This document shows positions 43,400-54,360 of a DNA stretch of 64,000 nt, one piece after another. A model generated the notes under the pieces. That model saw only the letters and a program-made list of their open reading frames with translations. It made no database searches and was not told the DNA's origin. Position numbers and translations under genes: made by a program. Origin of the DNA: Ramlibacter sp. (lineage in GTDB: Bacteria; Pseudomonadota; Gammaproteobacteria; Burkholderiales; Burkholderiaceae_C); contig JAHBZN010000004.1 in assembly GCA_019635415.1 (NCBI GenBank), positions 124,001-188,000 on the forward strand, in the 5' to 3' direction. Within the stretch, counting starts at the first letter, position 1; each line of letters opens with the position of its first letter.

Positions 43400-44389
43400 T
43401 CAGCCCGCCACGCGGGCCCGTCGCCAGCGGCCCGGGGACTGGCCGTGGGCCCGCTGGAACTCGCGGACGAAATGCGAGGGGTCTGCAAAGCCGCAGCGCC
43501 GGCCGATCTCGGCCACGGCCAGGCCCGCAAGGCGGGGCTGCGCCAGCAACCGGGCCGCCTCGGTCAGGCGCCGGGTCCGCAGGCTGCCTGCGAAGGTGGA
43601 CTGACACGCAGCAAAGGCCCGGTGCAGCGTGCGCACCGACACGCCCAGTGCGCAGGCCACGTCCTGGGCGGTCAGGCCGGGTTCTCCGAAACGCAGTTGG
43701 ATCAGGCGCAAGGCCCGACCGGCGAGGTCGCTGCGCGCCGGCGTCGGTGCATCGGCGGGCTCGAGCGCCGACGCCAGCATGGCCCCCATCTGGTCGGCCA
43801 GCAACGTGGGCGGATAGCCCGCGGCCAGTCCGGGATCATTCCCGAGTTGCAGGCACAGCGCCGACAAAGCCTGGCCCCAGCCGCGGTCGCGCGGGACCAG
43901 ACGCGGCGCGGGCTGGTCCAGCCGGGTCAGCCACTGCCCTACCCAGGCACGGGGCATCTGCACGGAAAGGCAAGCGACCGACTCCGGGAAATGCAGCTCA
44001 TACGCCTGTGCCGCATCGACCAGCACGGCGTCGCCGGGCCTCAATTGCGCGAGATGTCCGCCCTGGCGCACATGCCAGGCGGTCTGCAGTTGGGTGATCA
44101 GATAGAACGGGTGCTGGCGGCCGCGGGCGATGGCACCCGGTGTCCGGTAGACGTCCTGGGTGGACGCCACCACGCGGTTGAAACTGATGGCCTCAAGCGC
44201 AAGGCTCGTGAGTGAGCCGTCAAACGAAGCGGCTTCGCGCGAGCTGCAGTCCATCTCCAGAAAGGCCTCACAGATCGCGCCCACCCAGTAATCCAGGCGC
44301 TGGGCCGGATTCACTTCGTCCGTGGACCAGCGGCGCAGCGCGGGAGGGGGTACAGAAGCAGAAATGGCGGCCAGGTCCATGGCCGCCAT
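43400..44389 (-). CDS. AraC family transcriptional regulator
   Basis: About 329 residues. An N-terminal AraC-binding-like domain (about 20-200; DYWVGAICEAFLEMDC, QLQTAWHVRQGG) precedes a C-terminal double helix-turn-helix: GLTAQDVACALGVSVRTLHRAF and IGRRCGFADPSHFVREFQRAHGQSPGRWR. Start uncertain: ATG at 44389 or 44380, or TTG at 44416. Likely local target is the hydrolase gene downstream. Confidence 0.87.
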   Translation of the reverse strand: MAAMDLAAISASVPPPALRRWSTDEVNPAQRLDYWVGAICEAFLEMDCSSREAASFDGSLTSLALEAISFNRVVASTQDVYRTPGAIARGRQHPFYLITQLQTAWHVRQGGHLAQLRPGDAVLVDAAQAYELHFPESVACLSVQMPRAWVGQWLTRLDQPAPRLVPRDRGWGQALSALCLQLGNDPGLAAGYPPTLLADQMGAMLASALEPADAPTPARSDLAGRALRLIQLRFGEPGLTAQDVACALGVSVRTLHRAFAACQSTFAGSLRTRRLTEAARLLAQPRLAGLAVAEIGRRCGFADPSHFVREFQRAHGQSPGRWRRARVAG

Positions 44390-44454
44390 TTGACGTGAAC
44401 CCTGTCGGCGTGACAAGCGGGAAGGCCCGGGGTCCCTCCCGCCCGCAGCCGTGA

Positions 44455-47715
<3,261 letters not shown>

Positions 47716-48906
47716 TTAGTTTTTCTCCACGGCTTGCTGCATCAGCGCGGTAAAGCGGTCAAAGAGGTAGCCGATGTCGTGTGGCCCGGGCGACGCTTCG
47801 GGGTGCCCCTGGAAGCAGAAGGCCGGCCTGTCGGTGCGAGCCAGGCCTTGCAGCGTGTTGTCGAACAGGCTGATGTGGGTGGCGCGCAGGTTGGCGGGCA
47901 AGGTTTTCTCATCAACCGCGAAGCCATGGTTCTGGCTCGTGATGCTGACGCGTCCGTTGTCCAGGTCCTTCACCGGGTGGTTGGCACCGTGATGGCCGAA
48001 CTTCATCTTGAAGGTCTTGGCGCCGGACGCCAGTGCCATGATCTGATGACCCAGGCAGATGCCGAAGGTGGGAATACCGGACTCGATCAGCTCGCGAGCG
48101 GCGGCAATCGCGTAGTCGCAAGGCTCCGGATCACCGGGGCCGTTGGACAGGAAAATGCCATCGGGCTTGAGCGCGAGCGCTTCCTGTGCCGAGGTCTGCG
48201 CCGGCACCACTGTCACCTTGCAGCCGCGGCTGGCGAGCATGCGAAGGATGTTCTTCTTGACGCCGAAGTCATACGCCACGACGTGGAAACGGGACGCCTC
48301 CAGCGTGCCGTAACCGGGGGTGCCATCGGCCCGGGCCAAGGCCCATTCGGTCTGGGTCCAGTCAAAGGGCCTGACCGCACTGACCACCTTGGCCAGGTCC
48401 AGCCCCGCCATGGCAGGCGCCGCCTTGGCCGATGCCAGGGCTTGATCGATATGAGCCTGGGTCACGGCTTCGCCGGCGGGCAGGCCCAGGATGCAGCCGT
48501 TCTGCGCCCCCTGGGTACGAAGCAAGCGGGTGAGCTTGCGGGTGTCGATGTTGGCAATGGCAACCGTGCCCTCCTTGACCAGGTACTGCGACAGGGTCAT
48601 GGACGCGCGAAAGTTGCTGGCCAGAAGCGGGAGGTCCTTGATGATGAGGCCCGCGGCATGGACCTTGTCGGCTTCGATGTCCTCCGCATTGACGCCATAG
48701 TTGCCGATGTGCGGATACGTGAGCGTCACGATCTGCTGGCAGTAGCTGGGGTCGGTGAGGATTTCCTGATAGCCGGTGATGGCGGTGTTGAACACCACTT
48801 CGCCGGTGGTGGAGCCGGTGGCTCCGATCGAATTGCCGAGAAAGACCGTGCCGTCAGCGAGCGCCAGGATGGCGTGGGGGGCGGTTCCCTTGAGGGACAA
48901 AAGCAC
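47716..48906 (-). CDS. carA: Carbamoyl-phosphate synthase small chain
   Basis: 396 residues from the GTG at 48906 (first residues VLLSLKGTAPHAILALADG), chosen because GGAG lies 7 nt upstream and this is the usual family start. The frame is open to 48960. The glutaminase domain has the catalytic Cys in FGICLGHQIMALA and His/Glu in QGHPEASPGPHD. Supplies ammonia from glutamine to CarB. Confidence 0.97.
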   Translation of the reverse strand: MLLSLKGTAPHAILALADGTVFLGNSIGATGSTTGEVVFNTAITGYQEILTDPSYCQQIVTLTYPHIGNYGVNAEDIEADKVHAAGLIIKDLPLLASNFRASMTLSQYLVKEGTVAIANIDTRKLTRLLRTQGAQNGCILGLPAGEAVTQAHIDQALASAKAAPAMAGLDLAKVVSAVRPFDWTQTEWALARADGTPGYGTLEASRFHVVAYDFGVKKNILRMLASRGCKVTVVPAQTSAQEALALKPDGIFLSNGPGDPEPCDYAIAAARELIESGIPTFGICLGHQIMALASGAKTFKMKFGHHGANHPVKDLDNGRVSITSQNHGFAVDEKTLPANLRATHISLFDNTLQGLARTDRPAFCFQGHPEASPGPHDIGYLFDRFTALMQQAVEKN

Positions 48907-49039
48907 TGGGTTCTCCGGATGTGACGGGTACGCCCAGTTGCGATCAAGAACGGCGCGCAAGAATGGCTCTTGGGTGCTGTTTTGTCAGGGAGGGTGGCTT
49001 GATTGCGCTAGGCGTACGGGGTTTGCGGGAAAGCCCCTG

Positions 49040-49045
49040 ATTATA
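49040..49045 (-). promoter_or_regulatory. -10 element of carAB
   Basis: Perfect TATAAT on the minus strand, about 135 nt before the carA GTG. No good -35 at 16-18 bp. The leader contains a short GGGG/CCCC hairpin (49019-49038). Confidence 0.5.
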
Positions 49046-49093
49046 GCCGCTGGCGGCCTCATTCAGCCATGCAGGAAACGCATGACCCTCAAA

Positions 49094-49873
49094 TCAGTCC
49101 GCCCTGGCTGCGGCGCTGGCATGCAGGCAGATCGCCGCCGCGGCGGCGACGTTGAGCGACTCCTCGCCGCCGGGCTGGCCGATGCGCACCGACACCTGCG
49201 CCCGCGCGTTCAGCGCCGTGCTCACGCCCTGCCCTTCATGACCCATGACCCAGGCGCAGGGCCAGGGCAGCGCCTGCCGCTGCAGCAGCTCTCCGTGGTG
49301 GGAGCTGGTTACGATCAAGGGAACCTGCAACGCCTCCAGATCAGGATCAGCCGCTCCCTCCAGCAAGTGCAGCCCGAAGTGCGCGCCCATGCCGGCGCGC
49401 AGCACCTTGGGCGCCCAGAGCGCCGCCGTGCCCTTGAGTGCAATGACCTGCCTGAAACCGAATGCCGCCGCGCTGCGCAGGATGGAACCGACATTGCCGG
49501 CGTCCTGCAATCGGTCCAGCACCACCGTCGGCGCGAGCGGATCAATCGCCACAGGCGGCGGCAAACTCATCACAAACCCCATCGGAGCCGGGGAATCGAG
49601 CGGGCTGATACCGGCCCACAAGGCATCCGCGACGGCAACATGCCGGTGGGCCACCGCCCCCCACTCCGCGCGGGCCTGGGGCCAGAACGATTCCGCAAAT
49701 ACCGCCTGATCCGGTTGCCACCCACGCACCAGTGCGGCGCGGCAAAGATGATCGCCCTCCAGCCAGACCCGGCCGAGCTTTCGATAGGCCCCAGGGTCCT
49801 GGGTGAGTTTGCGCAGTTCCTTGAGCAGCGCGTTGTCGCGCGACGTGACCCGCGTCAGGTTTTCTTCGCTCAT
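49094..49873 (-). CDS. TrmH family RNA 2'-O-methyltransferase
   Basis: 259 residues of the SPOUT fold: LDRLQDAGNVGSILRSAAAFG (motif 1), VMGHEGQGVS (motif 2) and IGQPGGEESLNVAAAAAICLH (motif 3, forming the knot). An N-terminal substrate-binding domain (VTSRDNALLKELRKL) is typical of 23S rRNA methyltransferases. The exact target nucleotide is unclear. The start ATG at 49873 overlaps the rnhB TGA (ATGA). Confidence 0.93.
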   Translation of the reverse strand: MSEENLTRVTSRDNALLKELRKLTQDPGAYRKLGRVWLEGDHLCRAALVRGWQPDQAVFAESFWPQARAEWGAVAHRHVAVADALWAGISPLDSPAPMGFVMSLPPPVAIDPLAPTVVLDRLQDAGNVGSILRSAAAFGFRQVIALKGTAALWAPKVLRAGMGAHFGLHLLEGAADPDLEALQVPLIVTSSHHGELLQRQALPWPCAWVMGHEGQGVSTALNARAQVSVRIGQPGGEESLNVAAAAAICLHASAAARAD

Positions 49874-50487
49874 CGAAGCACCTGGGCCACTGGCGCAAAC
49901 GATTTGCGGTGCTGCGGACAGGCGCCGTGCAGCCGCAGCGCCGCCATGTGCTGCGCGGTGCCGTAGCCCTTGTGGCCGTCGAATCCGTACTGCGGATACT
50001 CCTGATGAAAGGCTTGGCACCAGCGGTCACGATGGACCTTGGCGAGGATCGACGCCGCCGAGATGGCCGGCACCTTGCTGTCGCCCTTAACGACCGCTTC
50101 GGCCAGCACGTTCAGTGGCGGCAGGCGGTTGCCATCCACCAGCACCTTGGCCGGTTTCAGGCGCAGGCCCTCCACCGCGCGGCGCATGGCCAGGAGCGTG
50201 GCCTGCAGGATGTTGAGCCGGTCGATCTCGTCCACACTCGCCTCGGCCACGGAACAACACAGGGCACGCGCACGGATCTCGTCGTAGAGCTTCTCGCGCC
50301 GCAGGGCGGTCAGTGTCTTGGAGTCGGCCAGGCCCTTGATCGGATTCAGCTCATCCAGGATCACGGCTGCCGCCACCACGGGCCCTGCCAGCGGCCCGCG
50401 TCCCGCCTCGTCGACCCCTGCCAGCAGGCCGGGCGTGTCCCAGACCAGGGTGCCCTGCTCAGCTTTCAAGAACTTTTTGGATCGCAT
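49870..50487 (-). CDS. rnhB: Ribonuclease HII
   Basis: About 205 residues. Catalytic DEAGRGPLAGP (Asp-Glu), ADSKTLTALRREKLY, and ASILAKVHRDRW. Removes ribonucleotides and RNA from RNA-DNA hybrids. The start is taken as the ATG at 50487 (MRSKKFLKAEQG), overlapping the lpxB 3' end by 29 bp; an ATG at 50526 is less likely. Confidence 0.95.
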   Translation of the reverse strand: MRSKKFLKAEQGTLVWDTPGLLAGVDEAGRGPLAGPVVAAAVILDELNPIKGLADSKTLTALRREKLYDEIRARALCCSVAEASVDEIDRLNILQATLLAMRRAVEGLRLKPAKVLVDGNRLPPLNVLAEAVVKGDSKVPAISAASILAKVHRDRWCQAFHQEYPQYGFDGHKGYGTAQHMAALRLHGACPQHRKSFAPVAQVLR

Positions 50488-51592
50488 CGGTGGCCAGGGT
50501 GGCAGTGTCTCGCAGCAGGTCGGCATGCAGCTGCGCGAAGCGTTGTTGAAGTGCCGTGATTCTGGCAGGTGCGTCCAGCCAGTCCAGCACCGCGGAGGCC
50601 AGAGCCGTGGGCGTGGCAGCGTCCTGCAGCAGTTCGGGCACCACGAATTCGCGGCAAAGGATGTTCGGCAGCCCCACCCAGGGCTGCAACTGCTTGCGAC
50701 GCATGATCTGCCATGACAGCCAGTTCATGTTGTAGCCGATCACCATGGGGCGCTTGAACAGCGCCGCCTCCAGCGTCGCCGTGCCGCTCGCAATCAAGGC
50801 CACGTCGCAGGCAGCAAGAACCGTGTGCGATTGCCCCGGGATCACCTGCAGCCCATGCCGTAGCCCGGCCGCACCTGCGGCATCCTCGATCGCTGCTTGC
50901 AGCGAAGGCAAGGCGGGGACTACAAATTTGATAGCAGGTTGCGCCGTCTGGACACGGGCTGCAGCCTCAAAGAACCTGGAGGCCAGATACTGCACCTCGG
51001 ACGGACGGCTGCCAGGCAACACGGCCACCACGGTGTCGCTGGCGCGCAGGCCCAGTGCGTGCCTCGCGGCCGCCCGATCGGGCTCCAGGGGAATCACGCC
51101 GGCCAAGGGGTGGCCGACATAAGTGGCTGCGATGTCATGCCGCGCCAGCAACTCGGGCTCGAACGGGAAAATGCACAACACATGGTTCGCGGCACGACGG
51201 ATCTTGGCCAACCGGTCCGCGCGCCACGCCCAGACGGACGGGCAGACAAAATGCACCGTCTTGATGCCGCGCTCCTTGAGCACGGACTCGAGGTCCAGAT
51301 TGAAATCGGGCGCATCAACGCCAATGAAGATGTCCGGACGCTGCGCCAAAAGACGCGCCTGGAGCTGGTCCCGAATTCCCACGATCTCGCGGTAGTGCCG
51401 CAAGACCTCCACATAGCCGCGCACGGCGAGTTTGTCGTGGGGCCACCAAGCCTGAAAACCATGGCGCGCCATCTGCGGACCGCCTATGCCCGCCGCGGCC
51501 AGCTCCGGCCAGCGGGACCGCATGCCGTCCAGTAGCAGCCCGGCCAGCAGATCGCCGGACGCTTCGCCAGCAACCATGCCGACCTTGATCAC
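50459..51592 (-). CDS. lpxB: Lipid-A-disaccharide synthase
   Basis: 377 residues, GT19. Starts GTG (MIKVGMVAGEASGDLLAG). Typical regions: GIGGPQMARHGF, VGVDAPDFNLDLE, CPSVWAWRADR and LPGSRPSEVQYL. Joins lipid X and UDP-diacylglucosamine. A degenerate 17-bp repeat lies at 50919-50935 (encodes AIKFVV). Confidence 0.97.
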   Translation of the reverse strand: MIKVGMVAGEASGDLLAGLLLDGMRSRWPELAAAGIGGPQMARHGFQAWWPHDKLAVRGYVEVLRHYREIVGIRDQLQARLLAQRPDIFIGVDAPDFNLDLESVLKERGIKTVHFVCPSVWAWRADRLAKIRRAANHVLCIFPFEPELLARHDIAATYVGHPLAGVIPLEPDRAAARHALGLRASDTVVAVLPGSRPSEVQYLASRFFEAAARVQTAQPAIKFVVPALPSLQAAIEDAAGAAGLRHGLQVIPGQSHTVLAACDVALIASGTATLEAALFKRPMVIGYNMNWLSWQIMRRKQLQPWVGLPNILCREFVVPELLQDAATPTALASAVLDWLDAPARITALQQRFAQLHADLLRDTATLATDAIQKVLES

Positions 51593-51596
51593 GGAC

Positions 51597-52391
51597 TTAC
51601 CTCACGATGCCGCGCTGTGGCGGGGTGTTCTCAAGGAAGGACAGCATCATCTGCACATCCGCAGCGGCCTCGGGAGTGGCCCGCGCCAGCTCGCCAATGC
51701 GCGCCATCGCTTCCGCCAGGGTCAGTCCATCGCGGTACAACGCCTTGTGCATGGCCTTGACCGCGGTGATGCGCGCCGGTGAGAAGCCGCGACGACGCAG
51801 GCCCTCGAAATTCATCGATCGCGCCTGGGCCGGCTGCCCCTGGCTCATCACAAAGGGGGGTTGGTCGGCAAACAGCAGCGCGCACATCGCCGTCATGCCA
51901 TGAGCGCCAATGCGCACGAACTGGTGCACCACGGTGAACCCCCCCAGAATCACCCAGTCGCCCACCTCCACGTGGCCGGCCAGTTGCGAGTTGTTGGCAA
52001 AGGTGGTGTGGTTGCCAACGAGGCAGTCGTGGGCCAAGTGGACGTAGGCCATGATCCAGTTGTCGTCGCCCACACGCGTGACACCGCCACCGCCGGGTGA
52101 GCCGATGTTGAAGGTACAGAATTCGCGGATGGTGTTGCGATCGCCAATGACCAGCTCGCAGGGCTCGCCCGCGTACTTCTTGTCCTGCGGAATCGCGCCC
52201 AGTGAACTGAACTGGAAAATCCGGTTGTCGCGCCCGATGGTGGTGTGGCCCTCGATCACGCAATGGGCCCCCACCGTAGTGCCTGCACCGATGGTCACAT
52301 GCGGGCCAATCACGGCATACGGCCCAACACTGACCGAATCGTCGAGTCGCGCCGCCGGATCAACAACGGCCGTGGAATGAATCTGCGCCAT
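51597..52391 (-). CDS. lpxA: UDP-N-acetylglucosamine acyltransferase
   Basis: 264 residues. Left-handed beta-helix hexapeptide repeats (VSVGPYAVIGPHVTIGAGT...), the catalytic His region YVHLAHDCLVGNHTTFAN, and a C-terminal helical domain. First step of lipid A synthesis. Located 4 bp before lpxB. Confidence 0.98.
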   Translation of the reverse strand: MAQIHSTAVVDPAARLDDSVSVGPYAVIGPHVTIGAGTTVGAHCVIEGHTTIGRDNRIFQFSSLGAIPQDKKYAGEPCELVIGDRNTIREFCTFNIGSPGGGGVTRVGDDNWIMAYVHLAHDCLVGNHTTFANNSQLAGHVEVGDWVILGGFTVVHQFVRIGAHGMTAMCALLFADQPPFVMSQGQPAQARSMNFEGLRRRGFSPARITAVKAMHKALYRDGLTLAEAMARIGELARATPEAAADVQMMLSFLENTPPQRGIVR

Positions 52392-52412
52392 GGTCAGGCC
52401 GTCTCCCGGGGA

Positions 52413-52853
52413 TCAGGCGATGGTGCGCATGGTGCACATGAGTTCGGCTTCGCAAGCAATTTCGTCGCCCACGCGCGTGGCCCCCTTGAACTTGAAAATG
52501 CCCGCCTTGGCGCGCTCCAGCGTGACGTCCATCACCAGTTGGTCACCCGGCTCCACCGGCCGCTTGAAACGGGCACCGTCGATGCCGGCAAAGTAGTACA
52601 CCGTCTTGTCATCGGGCGTCACACCCAGTGTGTCAAAGCACAGCAGCGCGGCCGCCTGGGCCATGGCTTCGAGCATCAGCACCCCCGGCATCACCGGCCG
52701 GTGGGGGAAGTGTCCCGTGAAGAAAGGCTCGTTGATGGTGACGTTTTTCAACGCCTTGATGCGCTTGCCTTTTTCGATCTCAAGCACACGGTCCACCAGC
52801 AGGATGGGATACCGGTGCGGCAGTTGCTTGAGGATTTGGTGGATGTCCATCAT
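52413..52853 (-). CDS. fabZ: 3-hydroxyacyl-ACP dehydratase FabZ
   Basis: 146 residues, hot-dog fold. LPHRYPILLVDRVLE (catalytic His), GHFPHRPVMPGVLMLEAMAQAAALL (catalytic Glu). The ATG at 52853 overlaps the lpxD stop (ATGA); a second ATG follows one codon later. Confidence 0.98.
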   Translation of the reverse strand: MMDIHQILKQLPHRYPILLVDRVLEIEKGKRIKALKNVTINEPFFTGHFPHRPVMPGVLMLEAMAQAAALLCFDTLGVTPDDKTVYYFAGIDGARFKRPVEPGDQLVMDVTLERAKAGIFKFKGATRVGDEIACEAELMCTMRTIA

Positions 52854-53824
52854 GATTGTTGCGTCTTTTCGAGGGCCTTGAGGCGTTCGCGCAGGCTATT
52901 GAGCTGCTTGAGCGACGCGGCATTTTTTTCCCAGACCGCATTGTCGTCGATGGGAAACAGGCCCGTGTAGTGCCCCGGCCTGGACAAGGACCGCGTGACG
53001 ACCGAGGCGGCGGACACATGCACGTGGTCAGCCAGCTCGAGATGGCCCAGCACCACGGCGCCCCCTCCGATCGTGCAATGCGCACCGATGGTGGCACTGC
53101 CCGCGATGCCCACGCAGCCGGCCATGGCCGTGTGTCGTCCCACTCGCACGTTGTGCCCTATCTGGACGAGGTTGTCGATCTTGACCCCCTCCTCGATCAC
53201 GGTGTCCTGCAGGGCACCACGGTCGATGCAACTGTTGGCGCCGATCTCGACATCGTCACCAATGCGCACCGCGCCCAGCTGCTCGATTTTTTCCCAGGCG
53301 CCTTGGTTCGGGGCAAAGCCGAAACCATCAGCGCCAATCACCGCGCCGGGATGGATCAGGCAACGATCCCCCACGATGCAGTCCTCGCCGACCGTGACTC
53401 GGGACGTGAGCACGGTTCCCGCACCGATGCGGGCCCCGCGCTCCACCACGCACAGCGGACCCACGCGCGCCGTGGGGTCGATCACGGCTGTCGCATCGAC
53501 CACGGCACTGGGATGGATGCCCACGACCCGCGAAACCGCGTGCTCACGCTTCCACAACTGGGTCACGCGAGCGAAGTAGAGGTAAGGGTCGCTGGCAACG
53601 ATGCAGGCACCACGGGCGCGCGCCGCCTCTTCCATGACAGGGGCCACAATCACGCACGCGGCCCGCGATGCCGCCAGCCGAGCCTGATATCGGGGGTGAC
53701 TGAGAAAACTCAGCGCGGCAGGGTCTGCCTGCTCCAGCGGCGCCAGGCCCTGAACCATCAGGGAGGGGTCACCGTGCAGTTGTCCTCCCAGCGCCTCGAC
53801 GATGGAGCCCAGGCGCAGCGCCAC
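52850..53824 (-). CDS. lpxD: UDP-3-O-(3-hydroxyacyl)glucosamine N-acyltransferase
   Basis: 324 residues, GTG start. N-terminal uridine-binding domain (ALSFLSHPRYQARL), hexapeptide beta-helix (VGIHPSAVVDATAVIDPTARVG), catalytic His in NLVQIGHNVRVG, C-terminal helix. Third step of lipid A synthesis. Confidence 0.98.
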   Translation of the reverse strand: MALRLGSIVEALGGQLHGDPSLMVQGLAPLEQADPAALSFLSHPRYQARLAASRAACVIVAPVMEEAARARGACIVASDPYLYFARVTQLWKREHAVSRVVGIHPSAVVDATAVIDPTARVGPLCVVERGARIGAGTVLTSRVTVGEDCIVGDRCLIHPGAVIGADGFGFAPNQGAWEKIEQLGAVRIGDDVEIGANSCIDRGALQDTVIEEGVKIDNLVQIGHNVRVGRHTAMAGCVGIAGSATIGAHCTIGGGAVVLGHLELADHVHVSAASVVTRSLSRPGHYTGLFPIDDNAVWEKNAASLKQLNSLRERLKALEKTQQS

Positions 53825-53844
53825 GTCGTGCCGCTCCAGCCGCC

Positions 53845-54360
53845 CTACTTGGCGCCGGCGTTGAGCGCCTTGATCACCTTGTCGGTGATGTCGTGTTTGG
53901 GATTGATGTACACGGCCTCCTGCAGCACGAGATCGTATTTCTCGGCTTCGGCAACCTGGCGCACCACACGGTTGGCGCGCTCGAGTACCTGCTGCAGTTC
54001 TTCGTTCTTGCGGGCGTTCAGGTCTTCCTGAAATTCGCGGCGCTTGCGCTGGAAGTCGCGGTCCTGATCGACCAGCTGCTTCTGGCGTGCAATCCGCTGG
54101 CTCTCCGGCAGAGTGGGCGCTTCGCGCTCGAACTTGTCAGACGCATCCTTGAGCGCGTTGCCCATGGTGTCGAGCTCCTTCTCACGCCGCGAAAACTCCT
54201 GCTCGAGCTTGGTCTGCGCCGCCTTGGCAGTATTGGCCTCCCGGAAGATGCGGTCGGTGTTGACGAAGCCAACACGGAAATCTTCGGCGTGGGCCTGACC
54301 GGCCATGGTGAACAGGCCGAAAGCCGCAGCGAGCCAGTAGTGACGGGAAAAATACTTCAT
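53845..54360 (-). CDS. skp: Periplasmic chaperone Skp (OmpH family)
   Basis: 171 residues. Signal peptide ending GQAHA, then FRVGFVNTDRIFREA and a long charged coiled coil (FSRREKELDTMGNALKDASDK; RKREFQEDLNARKNEE-like). Escorts outer-membrane proteins to BamA. Its ATG overlaps the bamA TAA (TAATG). Confidence 0.96.
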   Translation of the reverse strand: MKYFSRHYWLAAAFGLFTMAGQAHAEDFRVGFVNTDRIFREANTAKAAQTKLEQEFSRREKELDTMGNALKDASDKFEREAPTLPESQRIARQKQLVDQDRDFQRKRREFQEDLNARKNEELQQVLERANRVVRQVAEAEKYDLVLQEAVYINPKHDITDKVIKALNAGAK

